NCBI GenBank assembly: GCA_020635085.1
Contig: JACKAL010000001.1
Location: 62,001 to 126,000 of the forward strand
Origin: Pseudobdellovibrionaceae bacterium
Lineage (GTDB): Bacteria > Bdellovibrionota > Bdellovibrionia > Bdellovibrionales > JAGQZY01
Length of the DNA stretch: 64,000 bases
Direction: 5' to 3'
Of the stretch, positions 6,945 through 15,665 are shown piece after piece. The notes beneath the pieces were generated by a model. The model was given only the letters and a program-made list of their open reading frames with translations. It had not been told where the DNA came from and did no database searches. Every line of letters starts with the position of its first letter. Position 1 is the first letter of the stretch. Made by a program: the position numbers and the translations under genes.

Positions 6945-9782
6945 CTAAGATTCACTATATTCGGTTAATGGTGGACAGGAGCACATGATGTTTTTATCAC
7001 CATAGGCATTGTCAACGCGGTTCACGCTCACCCAAAATTTGCGTTCTTTTACCCAAGCGCGCGGGTAAAAGGCGGTGGCGCGAGAGTAGGGTCGGTCCCA
7101 ATCACCTACAAGATCCTCAGCCGTATGTGGCGCATTTTTGAGGGGGTTATTGTCTTTATCGATTTTTCCAGAAGCGATCTCATCGATTTCTTTTTTTATA
7201 GTAATCAAAGCATCACAAAAACGATCAAGCTCGGCTAAAGACTCACTCTCGGTGGGTTCAATCATGAGTGTACCCACAACAGGCCACGACATTGTCGGTG
7301 CGTGGAAACCAAAATCCATTAAACGTTTTGCGATATCATCTACAGTGATACCCGTTTTATCTTTGATTGGACGTGTGTCAATAATACATTCATGGGCGAC
7401 AAAGCCCTGCTTGCCTTTGTAGAGAATCGGGTAGTGATCTTTAAGGCGACTGGCGATGTAGTTGGCGTTTAAAATAGCCATTTCAGTTGCGTGTTTTAGG
7501 CCGTCTGCCCCCATCATTTTAATATAACTCCACGAGATGGGTAGTATGAGAGCGCTTCCCCATGGGGCCGATGTGGTTGATGAGATTCCTGTTTTGGGCC
7601 CCGCCAAAGGTTGCATGGAGTGTGTCGGCAAATAAGGAACAAGATGTTGTGCCACGCCAATCGGGCCTACGCCCGGGCCGCCGCCGCCATGTGGGATACA
7701 GAATGTTTTATGAAGATTAAGATGACTGACGTCCACGCCAATTTTTCCCGGTTGGGAAATGCCAACAAGGGCATTCATATTAGCGCCATCCATGTAGACT
7801 TGGCCACCGTGTTCATGAATCATTTGGCAGATGGTTTTCATGGTACCTTCAAACACACCATGGGTTGAGGGGTAAGTGATCATGAGACAAGAGAGATCTT
7901 TTGCATGGGCTTCACATTTTTGCTTGAGGTCGTTCATGTCGACGTTACCGTCGTTATCACATTTTACCACAACAACATTCAAGCCGGCCATTACCGCACT
8001 TGCGGGGTTGGTGCCGTGAGCGGAACTGGGGATCAAGCAAATATTGCGGTGACTTTCGCCCCGTTCTTTTTGGTATTTGCGAATCACCATAAGACCGGCG
8101 TATTCACCTTGAGAGCCTGCATTGGGCTGAAGAGACATGCCCGCAAAGCCGGTGATTTCTTTTAGCTGTCCTTCCAGTTCCTTAATAATTTGTAAAGTAC
8201 CTTCAGCTTGTTCGGCAGGAGTGAAGGGGTGCAGGTTGGCAAATTCAGGCCATGTCACAGGGATCATTTCGGTGGTGGCATTGAGCTTCATGGTGCATGA
8301 GCCAAGGGGAATCATCGAGTCAGCAAGAGTGAGATCTTTCTTCTGCAAGCGCCAAATATAGCGAAGCATTTCTGTTTCCGAGTGGTACATGTTGAACACC
8401 GGATGCGTTAGATAGTGGGATGTACGTTTAAGACCACTTGATGGTTCGATCTCGGTTACTTTTAAAGTCGCTTTTGTGTTCTCTGTAAAAAGAGCTAGGA
8501 GCAGTTCGGCATCTTCTTGCGAAGTTGTTTCATCAAAGGAAAACTGCACAGTTTTATTATCTTTAAAAAATAAATTTACCTTGTTTTGTTTGGCCTTTGT
8601 TTGCACTTTTGCAAGTTGCTCAGGACTTAACTCCACGCGAAGCGTGTCAAAAGTCTGTTCGCCAATTACTTTCACGCCCACATCCGCGAGTGCTTTTTTA
8701 GTTGCTTGTGTGAGATTCCAAATATTTTTGGCGATTTGACGAATTCCCTTTGGACCATGGTAAACAGCATACATGCTTGCCATAACCGCCAAAAGAACTT
8801 GCGCTGTACAAATATTACTTGTCGCTTTTTCACGGCGAATATGTTGTTCGCGTGTTTGTAGTGTGAGGCGGTAGCACATATTACCGCGGGCATCTTTGGA
8901 AACACCGACAATACGACCAGGTATAGAGCGAGCTAAAGACGATTTTGTGGCTAAAAAGGCAGCGTGAGGTCCGCCGAAGCCCATAGGCACACCAAAACGT
9001 TGGCTACTTCCAACCACAATATCAGCACCCATTTCCCCTGGGGATTTAAAAAGTGTGAGAGCTAATAAGTCAGCACCAGCAATAATATAGGCATTATTTT
9101 TATGAGCCTCTTCGCTAAGAGCTGTGAAGTCGGTCATCGTGCCATCAAAGGCAGGATATTGGATATAAACAGCAAATGTATTTTGCCAATCGATTTTGTG
9201 ATAGTCGCCAATCGAGAGTTTAATTCCCAAGGGTTCAGCACGGGTCTGCAGAACTTCGATTGTTTGTGGGTATGTATTTTGATCAACAAAAAAAGTTGAT
9301 TTTTTATTTCGCCCCAAGGAATGAGCCATGGCCATCGCTTCTGCAGCGGCGGTGCCCTCATCCAACAAAGACGCGTTGGACATTTCCATTCCTGTAAGAT
9401 CGGCAACCATCGTTTGGAAGTTAAGCAAAGCTTCCATGCGTCCTTGAGAGATTTCAGGTTGGTAAGGCGTGTAGGCGGTGTACCAGCCGGGATTTTCGAG
9501 AACGTTACGTAAAATCACATTCGGAGTGACTGTTCCATAGTAGCCCAAGCCAATAAAGTTTTTGTTGAGCTGATTTTTTTTGGCGAGTGTCCAGGCGTAT
9601 TCCAGCACTTCTTTTTCGGAAAGAGCTTTGGGTAAATCCAAAGCTCCTGAAACGCGAATATCACTTGGCGCAGTTTTCTCGATCAGATCTGTGAGGGAGG
9701 AGACTCCCACGGACTGAAGCATAGTCGTGGTTGACGGCGCATCGGGACCAATGTGACGTTGAGAAAATGGAACAGTGTTCAT
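6945..9782 (-). CDS. gcvP: Glycine dehydrogenase (decarboxylating), P-protein of the glycine cleavage system
   Basis: The PLP enzyme that decarboxylates glycine and passes the aminomethyl group to lipoyl-GcvH. At 945 residues it is the fused, single-chain type. It begins with FSQRHIGPD, has the N-terminal half ending near residue 450, and in the C-terminal half carries HLNLHKTFCIPHGGGGPG with the PLP lysine, followed by GPIGV. A ggtgg site precedes the ATG. gcvT and gcvH are not adjacent, so the system is split or they lie elsewhere. The coiled-coil gene just upstream ends 26 bases before it, and the two may be co-transcribed. I saw no glycine-riboswitch-like leader in the short gap. Confidence 0.96.
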   Translation of the reverse strand: MNTVPFSQRHIGPDAPSTTTMLQSVGVSSLTDLIEKTAPSDIRVSGALDLPKALSEKEVLEYAWTLAKKNQLNKNFIGLGYYGTVTPNVILRNVLENPGWYTAYTPYQPEISQGRMEALLNFQTMVADLTGMEMSNASLLDEGTAAAEAMAMAHSLGRNKKSTFFVDQNTYPQTIEVLQTRAEPLGIKLSIGDYHKIDWQNTFAVYIQYPAFDGTMTDFTALSEEAHKNNAYIIAGADLLALTLFKSPGEMGADIVVGSSQRFGVPMGFGGPHAAFLATKSSLARSIPGRIVGVSKDARGNMCYRLTLQTREQHIRREKATSNICTAQVLLAVMASMYAVYHGPKGIRQIAKNIWNLTQATKKALADVGVKVIGEQTFDTLRVELSPEQLAKVQTKAKQNKVNLFFKDNKTVQFSFDETTSQEDAELLLALFTENTKATLKVTEIEPSSGLKRTSHYLTHPVFNMYHSETEMLRYIWRLQKKDLTLADSMIPLGSCTMKLNATTEMIPVTWPEFANLHPFTPAEQAEGTLQIIKELEGQLKEITGFAGMSLQPNAGSQGEYAGLMVIRKYQKERGESHRNICLIPSSAHGTNPASAVMAGLNVVVVKCDNDGNVDMNDLKQKCEAHAKDLSCLMITYPSTHGVFEGTMKTICQMIHEHGGQVYMDGANMNALVGISQPGKIGVDVSHLNLHKTFCIPHGGGGPGVGPIGVAQHLVPYLPTHSMQPLAGPKTGISSTTSAPWGSALILPISWSYIKMMGADGLKHATEMAILNANYIASRLKDHYPILYKGKQGFVAHECIIDTRPIKDKTGITVDDIAKRLMDFGFHAPTMSWPVVGTLMIEPTESESLAELDRFCDALITIKKEIDEIASGKIDKDNNPLKNAPHTAEDLVGDWDRPYSRATAFYPRAWVKERKFWVSVNRVDNAYGDKNIMCSCPPLTEYSES

Positions 9783-9807
9783 CGTGAACCCACCTTAAAA
9801 TATTTAT

Positions 9808-10275
9808 TTATCTTTTTTCTTTTTTTTTGAGAGTCTTTTTGGCTGTTGATACGGCGGTAACCCGTACTTTTTTAATGGTTTTACGTAGACTTTTTTCTTC
9901 TTTGTCTATGGATGCCGTGGCTTTTTTCTTAAAATAATTAAAATTATCTTTCAAAGTTTTTTCGAGATCATTTTTCTGTTTAAGTGCCATGTCGCGTGTT
10001 TCACTAATAAGCTTCATTGCATCGCTACGTGTTTTTGTAACTTTACCTTTAGCCGAACCTAATTCTTTTTCTAGGCGCGTTTGCAAATCGGAGAGAGTTT
10101 TCATCAACTCATTGTATTTACCTTCGATGTATTTAACCTTCTCAGCGGGAATGGATTTTTTAAGGTCGAACTTTTCGATTTCAGTGATGAGTTTTTTTAT
10201 CTCTTTTTTAAGAGAGTCAAAATCTTTTATCTTCATTAATTCCTTACGGATTTCAGAAAGTTTTATTTGGCTCAT
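9808..10275 (-). CDS. Lysine-rich coiled-coil protein
   Basis: The open frame is longer, but the ATG at 10275 (MSQIKLSEIRKEL) is the likely start, giving 155 residues. Almost the whole protein is heptad-like and charged, consistent with a long alpha-helix or coiled coil. The last 40 residues are strongly basic (KKVRV, TAKKTLKKKEKR), as in histone-H1-like or phasin-like proteins. There is no signal peptide or membrane segment. Function is unknown; DNA binding or a structural role would fit the composition, but nothing here proves either. It lies just upstream of gcvP on the same strand. Confidence 0.6.
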   Translation of the reverse strand: MSQIKLSEIRKELMKIKDFDSLKKEIKKLITEIEKFDLKKSIPAEKVKYIEGKYNELMKTLSDLQTRLEKELGSAKGKVTKTRSDAMKLISETRDMALKQKNDLEKTLKDNFNYFKKKATASIDKEEKSLRKTIKKVRVTAVSTAKKTLKKKEKR

Positions 10276-10532
10276 GAGGACCTCGCTTTTGTCCTCGTTT
10301 GTACTGGTAAATGGGAAAAATCTCAAGGAATTTCGCGATGTTCTTACCGGTGAGAATACATTTCCAAGCGTTTTTGCAAATACGAAGGCCGTGTGCTCGC
10401 TTGAAAGCACGTGAGTGATTACAAGCGCAGTACATGGCCTTGATGAGCGGGCGACGACAATAGACTGTATTAGGTCTAAGCGTGATATTTTTCGCTGGCC
10501 ACAGCCTGTATTTTTAAGCTAGACAGGAGGGC

Positions 10533-11708
10533 GTGACCAGAGATCAGTTTTTAGAATACACATGGCAGAAATACCCGGCTTTTACCGATTTAGGTACCGA
10601 ATGGCTCGTTGGACGCGTGTTACAAGTAGAGGGTTCCAAAGTGAGCCTGGCAGAGGAAACCATCGCTGTATTAGACGGTGAGGACGTACATGTGCCAGAT
10701 TTGGGGGCAAACTGTCCTGTGTCTATTTTACGCACTGGTGATTGGGTTGCCTATTCTCGCATTTTGCGCAAGGTCTTCCTACTCAGCCCCTGTGTGTCAG
10801 GAGCAGCTCCGCTCGACCGAAAAGAGTGGCAGCAATTTTTACGAAAAACACAGACATATTTTGAAAGCTTAGGCTTTAAACAATGGTTAACGCCGACATT
10901 GGTTCCATCAGCTGGCGTGGATGCAAATATTGATTATTTCGAAGCGAGAGGCGTACGAACAGGTAGGGTCTTTAGGCTTCCCACAAGTCCTGAGTTTGAA
11001 CTCAAAAAAGCATTAGCTAGTGGCGAAACAAAAATTTTTGAAATGAAAATGTGTATGCGCGACGATGATGACACTGCCATTCACCATTATCAATTTATGA
11101 TGTTGGAATGGTATCGCGCATTTTGCTCCCTTGCAGATCTGCAAGAGGATATTTTAGGTTTAATGCGATGTCATGATCCCCAACTTGTGGTTCATCCGTG
11201 TTTTGTCAGTATACCAGAGGCGTTTCGTAAAATTGTTGGATTTGATTTGCAACCGAACACATCGCAACTTGAGTTGCAAGAATTGTTGATTAAGGAGCAG
11301 ATAGACTTTGCTACAAGTGATGATTGGAACGATCTTTTTTTTAGAGTTTACATTGCTCGCCTAGAGCCTTGGCTTACAACACTGGGTTTTGTTTTTGTTA
11401 AGGATTTTCCTCCTCAGCAGAGATCATTGGCACGTTTAACTGATGCAGGTTGGGCCGATCGTTTTGAGCTACTGTGGGATGGAGTGGAAATTGCGAACGC
11501 TTATCACGAAGAAACTAATCCCGATACGATTCAACAGATTGTTGAGAACGAAAAAGCAAAGCGTATCGATTCCGGAAAATCTGCACTTACTCAAGATGAG
11601 ACCTTTTTAGCGACCATGCGCAGGGGGCTGCCTCCTTGTGTGGGGGTGGCTTTGGGGCTAGACCGTATCTACATGAAATTAACAAATCTAAACAATATCT
11701 TTAAATAA
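10533..11708 (+). CDS. EpmA-like (PoxA/GenX) class II lysyl-tRNA-synthetase-related ligase
   Basis: Homologue of EpmA, which attaches beta-lysine to a lysine of elongation factor P. Seen: the class II motif region LPTSPEFELKKALA, motif 2 with FEMKMCMRDDD and MLEWYR, and motif 3 PPCVGVALGLDRIYM at the end. At 391 residues it is about 65 longer than E. coli EpmA. The extra N-terminal segment (residues 1 to about 85, including LVGRVLQVEGSKVSL and LRTGDWVAYSR) looks like a beta-rich OB-type domain, which EpmA normally lacks. The GTG start has an aggagg site directly upstream. Neither efp nor epmB is adjacent. Confidence 0.8.
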   Translation: MTRDQFLEYTWQKYPAFTDLGTEWLVGRVLQVEGSKVSLAEETIAVLDGEDVHVPDLGANCPVSILRTGDWVAYSRILRKVFLLSPCVSGAAPLDRKEWQQFLRKTQTYFESLGFKQWLTPTLVPSAGVDANIDYFEARGVRTGRVFRLPTSPEFELKKALASGETKIFEMKMCMRDDDDTAIHHYQFMMLEWYRAFCSLADLQEDILGLMRCHDPQLVVHPCFVSIPEAFRKIVGFDLQPNTSQLELQELLIKEQIDFATSDDWNDLFFRVYIARLEPWLTTLGFVFVKDFPPQQRSLARLTDAGWADRFELLWDGVEIANAYHEETNPDTIQQIVENEKAKRIDSGKSALTQDETFLATMRRGLPPCVGVALGLDRIYMKLTNLNNIFK

Positions 11709-11794
11709 TTATTATTTAGGTACAGTTGTACTATAAGAAAGACTAGAAACGCGAAGATTTTTTCAAATATGTCTACAATAAGTACATAAATAAT

Positions 11795-11819
11795 ACTAAT
11801 TGTGTAACTAACAATTAGT
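11795..11819. promoter_or_regulatory. Candidate operator, inverted repeat upstream of the GNAT-like gene
   Basis: actaattgt and acaattagt form a perfect 9-bp inverted repeat with a 7-base centre, ending 18 bases before the start at 11838. The position and symmetry suit a binding site for a dimeric repressor such as the XRE protein encoded nearby. This is inference from position only. Confidence 0.4.
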
Positions 11820-11837
11820 TAATATTTGTGAGGGTAT

Positions 11838-12551
11838 ATGGCGAATCATTTGCGTCTGGTAATTGTAGATTATCCCAAGTTGACCATTCACGACAAAAAT
11901 ACAAAACAAGCATTAATTGATATGATTCAAGCTAAGCAAATCAATTTCGAAAGATCGGATGAGAATTATGTGCCGATGAGTGGCTTGGATATGGTGAGTA
12001 CTCATTTTTTAATATATGATGTGCGAAATTTATTTGAGCTTAAGTTGGTTTTTGCAATAAGAGTTTGTTATTCAGATCGAGCGGAAAAACATTATTTACA
12101 AATACCATCACAGAATTATATTTTAAACATGCCTATAGATGTCCAAGCTGTGTATCAAAAATATTGCGAAGCACGTGGTGCTATTGTAGATTGTAACGCT
12201 TGGTTTGTAGATACGGAATACAGTTTTGCAAATAGTGGTCTCGTGCTTTCTGAGATGGGGTACTTTGCGGTGATTAAATACTTAATTGCAAATGGATATG
12301 ATCATATGTTAGGTGCAACCAATGAGAAGTACAAAGCATCAAGGTGGTTAAAAAATATTTTGAATATTGAGTATGAGTTTAATTTTATGCATCCTACGGT
12401 GAAATCTGAACATAAGTTAATCTTGGCAAGTAGTTTTAACCAGCAGTGGATAAAAGATTGTGAGATCAAGTACAAAGAAATGTATGAGGGGCGTTATGAA
12501 GTAGGAAGTGCGTCTCAATCAAAAATACTTAAATTTAAAGAACCAGCTTAA
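11838..12551 (+). CDS. GNAT-fold protein resembling N-acyl amino acid (FeeM) / LuxI-type synthases
   Basis: 237 residues, no signal peptide. The arrangement GLDMVSTHFLIYD, then a strand with FAIRVCYSD, then a long central helix region (SGLVLSEMGYFAVIKYLIANGYDHMLGATN) followed by KASRWLKNI follows the pattern of the autoinducer-synthase/FeeM branch of acyltransferases, in which an acyl group is moved to an amino acid or homoserine lactone. The match is by layout rather than by a unique signature, so it could be another GNAT-like protein. It is A+T-rich in base composition and sits at the head of an island with two regulators, a hydrolase and an E1-like enzyme. A ggg-containing site (gtgagggt) precedes the ATG. 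Confidence 0.5.
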   Translation: MANHLRLVIVDYPKLTIHDKNTKQALIDMIQAKQINFERSDENYVPMSGLDMVSTHFLIYDVRNLFELKLVFAIRVCYSDRAEKHYLQIPSQNYILNMPIDVQAVYQKYCEARGAIVDCNAWFVDTEYSFANSGLVLSEMGYFAVIKYLIANGYDHMLGATNEKYKASRWLKNILNIEYEFNFMHPTVKSEHKLILASSFNQQWIKDCEIKYKEMYEGRYEVGSASQSKILKFKEPA

Positions 12552-12567
12552 GCTCACAAACATTGAT

Positions 12568-13434
12568 TTATTTATTTGAGTGCATAATTTTGTATTCACT
12601 GACTTTATCCCCAGAAAAATAGCAGCGAGAGCGAATAGCTATTTCCAATGGATTAAGTCGACAAAGGCTTGGGATTGCTGCAAAGAGAATTCCCCTGTAA
12701 TCATGAAGTATTTTTGAGTCTCCACAGTAAGTATCAATAATGGACACCGTGTGATCTAATGGGGTAGCAAGAATACAAGTAAAATCAGTTCCGTGTGTAA
12801 TTTTATATTCAAAATTGCGATCAAACAGCTGAGAGTTTTCTGCTATTAATTCGTAGGCCTCACCGTACGTCTCTGTCGTGGGAAAAACAGTTTCGGCGCT
12901 TGTGCCTTCAATGCCAAGAAATACAGAGCGAGCTAATTGATGAAAGTCCTTGTTGGTAAATCCGTACGTTTTGCAGAGATTTAAGATATCAATAACAAAA
13001 CGAAGATTGATTTTACGCTCAACCTGATCAAAATAGCATGGGTGTATATTCATTTGTACTAACACAGTATCAACAAATTTTTGGCCATGTAGCAGATGCA
13101 AATATTCTAGAATGTATGAGGAAGACCGAACATAGCTTTCAGCATTTTCTTCATAGATCTCGGGCAATGCTATACGGCTATCAAAAATGCGTCGTCGGAT
13201 AAGTTGACGATTATGGTCGGCATTGAGAATACTTTCCTCTGGTACCCCTAGATAATTTGCAAGCTTAGCAATGTGTTTAAATCGCATGATTTGGCTTTTC
13301 CCGGACCACCATTTTAAAGTTTCAATGGATTGAAGTTCACACGCATTAGAAAGAGTAAGTAATGGAATCCCAGTTTCTGTTACGAAACTGCGAATTATCT
13401 TTGAGGGAGTCTGGGAGCTTTTAGGCAAGTCCAT
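12568..13434 (-). CDS. Transcriptional regulator with N-terminal HTH and C-terminal sensor-like domain
   Basis: The first 70 residues look like a lambda-repressor-type helix-turn-helix (LLTLSNACELQSIETLKWW, then FKHIAKLANYLGVPEES). The rest resembles the ligand-sensing half of regulators related to the AraC N-terminal / V4R-like group: SSSYILEYLHLLHG, a middle alpha/beta region, and a closing segment with spaced cysteines (SLCRL, RSRCYFSGDKVSEYKI). The start is placed at the ATG at 13434, which overlaps the upstream regulator by 14 bases; a TTG at 13464 is also open. It is convergent with the GNAT-like gene and co-directional with the XRE gene. Effector unknown; a product of the neighbouring enzymes is a reasonable guess. 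Confidence 0.55.
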   Translation of the reverse strand: MDLPKSSQTPSKIIRSFVTETGIPLLTLSNACELQSIETLKWWSGKSQIMRFKHIAKLANYLGVPEESILNADHNRQLIRRRIFDSRIALPEIYEENAESYVRSSSYILEYLHLLHGQKFVDTVLVQMNIHPCYFDQVERKINLRFVIDILNLCKTYGFTNKDFHQLARSVFLGIEGTSAETVFPTTETYGEAYELIAENSQLFDRNFEYKITHGTDFTCILATPLDHTVSIIDTYCGDSKILHDYRGILFAAIPSLCRLNPLEIAIRSRCYFSGDKVSEYKIMHSNK

Positions 13435-13732
13435 AACGTTTCGCTTTAGCACCTTTGTTGCCAACTGCGAAAAGAGACTTTACTTGTAATTCTCCAGCGA
13501 TACGATAAATCTTATTGAGGTGCTCTTCCTGCAGGTTTAAAATCTGAACGGCTTTTATGAGGGCATGATTTGGGATCATCACTTCTCCGCGTTCAATACG
13601 GCCCAAAAACTGACCCGACATTTTTAAATTTTTAGCTAAATCACATTGAAGAATGTTTTTTTCTATACGTGATTCTAGGACATATGTCCCAAGCATTTTT
13701 GCAAGATGAGAATGAATATTTGTTTTGGCCAT
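13421..13732 (-). CDS. XRE-family helix-turn-helix regulator
   Basis: 103 residues. A standard Cro/CI-type domain: LESRIEKNILQCDLAKNL, then the recognition helix region MSGQFLGRIERGEVMIPN, then LIKAVQILNL. A short tail (KGAKAKRYGLA) is basic. It has no second domain and would bind DNA as a dimer. It is divergent from the alpha/beta hydrolase gene across a 93-base A+T-rich gap and overlaps the downstream sensor-type regulator, so both regulators are made from one transcript. A repressor of the flanking operons is the simplest role. Confidence 0.85.
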   Translation of the reverse strand: MAKTNIHSHLAKMLGTYVLESRIEKNILQCDLAKNLKMSGQFLGRIERGEVMIPNHALIKAVQILNLQEEHLNKIYRIAGELQVKSLFAVGNKGAKAKRYGLA

Positions 13733-13825
13733 AATTTCGTAATTATTTACTTATAAAAGTCATAGAAAGCAAATTGAATGTTTGGTCTTGTAAATATTTT
13801 TTATTTGTTCTAGAAGGACGGTCAC

Positions 13826-14626
13826 ATGAATTCTATAAACGAAAAAACACTTTTTCTGCATATGGGTCCGGGCGGTAATGCGGACGTAGAGAGGTCTTTT
13901 TTTGCAGATAGATATTCATTTGTTGATTTTTGGAACCAACCACATGTTAAAGAAAAAGACAGAGGTTTTAAGTATTTAACTGAAAGCGTTATAAATAAAA
14001 TCGAGTCTTATTATAAGATCCAGGGTGAACCCATACATGTGGTTGCCCATAGTTTTAGTGGCTTGCTGCTAAATGAAGTCCTCCGTTTTCTTGATGAATC
14101 ACTTATTTCGCGCATAACCATGATTGCAACTGGATTTTATTTTGAGGACTCTTTTATTTGTTTACTAAGAAAAGTGGTTACCCAAAAAGATTGTCATGTG
14201 GATCTTCAGGGGCAAATAACGCAGTTTTTATCTACTCAGAGTAGATATTCGCGTTCAGAGCGCTTCTGGCAGAGCGTGGGCTTAATTATGCAGTATCCTA
14301 ATTTTATGCCGCTTTATTTTTCTTCTACTGCAGAGTGGGAAAAAGTAGCAAATTTTTTTATGCAGGCGGGTCCAATGGAGTTAAATACATTTACAAACGT
14401 GGCAAATGATCTTTTGCAAACAAAAAAAGAACCTTCTATAAGCCCTTATAAGGGGCCAGTTGAAATCTATTTTGGCGAAACAGATCCATTGCTGGATCTA
14501 AACAAAAACGTCGAAGCTTGGCGCCAGATATATCCTCAAGCTCAAGTGCATAGCCTTTCATCCTGTGGTCATTTCTGTCATCTCGAAAAAGAGTCTTTGT
14601 TTTTTAATGCAGATGCCGTTAAATAA
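13826..14626 (+). CDS. Alpha/beta-fold hydrolase
   Basis: 266 residues without a signal peptide, so cytoplasmic. The fold signatures are an early oxyanion-loop-like HMGPGGN (residue 11), the nucleophile elbow VVAHSFSGLLL with Ser in a G-less HSFSG variant, an Asp in FGETDPLLD near residue 220, and the catalytic His in SSCGHFCHLE. A complete Ser-Asp-His triad is therefore visible. Such proteins act as esterases, thioesterases or lactonases; here the substrate is unknown. An acyl-handling role alongside the GNAT-like protein of the same island would be consistent. A gaagga site precedes the ATG. The next gene (ThiF-like) begins 54 bases on. Confidence 0.8.
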   Translation: MNSINEKTLFLHMGPGGNADVERSFFADRYSFVDFWNQPHVKEKDRGFKYLTESVINKIESYYKIQGEPIHVVAHSFSGLLLNEVLRFLDESLISRITMIATGFYFEDSFICLLRKVVTQKDCHVDLQGQITQFLSTQSRYSRSERFWQSVGLIMQYPNFMPLYFSSTAEWEKVANFFMQAGPMELNTFTNVANDLLQTKKEPSISPYKGPVEIYFGETDPLLDLNKNVEAWRQIYPQAQVHSLSSCGHFCHLEKESLFFNADAVK

Positions 14627-14680
14627 TTTTTATTTGTAAAAAGATTTTAACTGTTTCATCATAATATTTGAGGTGAACTT

Positions 14681-15598
14681 ATGACATTTCTTAATACTCA
14701 AAGGGCGTCACATCATTTTGCTCCCGAACTCAACGAGGAAATTTATTTCCAAAGAACAAAACGAAATCATTTTTGGCTCAATGGTTTAGCTGGTCAACAA
14801 AAGCTTAAAGATCTTCGAGTGGGAATAGCTGGCTTAGGTGGGATGGGCAGTAATATCGCAGAAATTATGGTTCGACTTGGAGTAGGACATATTAAAATAG
14901 CAGACCCGGATACAATAGAAATTTCTAACATCAATAGACAAGTTATAGCGAATAAAGAGACGGTGGGTTGCAAGAAAGCGCATGCTTCATTTAAAGAGCT
15001 GCGTACAATTGCAACGGATTTTGAGTTAGTGGTCTACGATCAAGGAATCACCGAGGACAATGCCGAAGAGTTTGTAGAAGATCTAGATGTTCTCATTAAT
15101 GAAGTAGATGTGGGACCGCTTTATGTTCATCAATGGCTTCATCAAGCCGCTAGAAAGAACAATATCCCAATTTATTCTGGTTTTATTATAGGGATTGGAA
15201 CACATATCTATAAGTTTCAGGGAAGTGCGTATACCTTTGAGGAGTTTATGCAATTTAATCAAGAACAAATTAAAAAACCAACGGCTGATTTTTTAGCAGA
15301 TGTTTTTTTAAAACCTGAACCAGATTATTTATGTGATCGCGAAGTGCGTGAGAAATTTCAGAAAACGATAGAATCAAATAATATACCTATTTTTGGTGCT
15401 TCGACGTTTGCCAGCCAATCCGTTATTGCTGTACGTGTAATTGCTGATTATTTGCAGCTACACAAAAATCTCGGTGGAGTCGAGACGCCAGTTATGCCAT
15501 ATTTTATAAAATTAGATCCGTTAGATTTATGTCTTAAAGTCTGCGACGCGAGAGAACCATCACAGTGGCTTAAAACTCCATCAATTAAAGTTATCTAG
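14681..15598 (+). CDS. ThiF/MoeB/E1-like adenylating enzyme
   Basis: 305 residues. The nucleotide-binding start GIAGLGGMGSNIAE is followed by KIADPDTIEISNINRQ (the Asp and Arg that hold ATP) and GCKKAHASF (the catalytic Lys), then NEVDV near residue 147. These are the adenylation residues of the E1 superfamily, so the protein should activate a carboxylate as an acyl-adenylate. No CxxC zinc pairs are present and no conserved acceptor cysteine is evident, unlike MoeB or ThiF. No ubiquitin-like partner or thiazole/molybdopterin gene is nearby. The genomic partners suggest activation of a small molecule or peptide. Last gene of the island; an aggtg site precedes the ATG. Confidence 0.85.
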   Translation: MTFLNTQRASHHFAPELNEEIYFQRTKRNHFWLNGLAGQQKLKDLRVGIAGLGGMGSNIAEIMVRLGVGHIKIADPDTIEISNINRQVIANKETVGCKKAHASFKELRTIATDFELVVYDQGITEDNAEEFVEDLDVLINEVDVGPLYVHQWLHQAARKNNIPIYSGFIIGIGTHIYKFQGSAYTFEEFMQFNQEQIKKPTADFLADVFLKPEPDYLCDREVREKFQKTIESNNIPIFGASTFASQSVIAVRVIADYLQLHKNLGGVETPVMPYFIKLDPLDLCLKVCDAREPSQWLKTPSIKVI

Positions 15599-15665
15599 AT
15601 ATTTGATATTAAAGCTTAATTCTATAACGAAAACGCCTTCTCAAGTGAGGATGAGAGTGCACACT

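Noticed and set aside
7138..9512. Several plus-strand frames inside gcvP
   Set aside because: gcvP is a full-length, well-conserved gene on the other strand; these are antisense shadows.
9783..9807. Glycine riboswitch before gcvP
   Set aside because: The gap to the upstream gene is only 25 bases and contains just the ribosome site.
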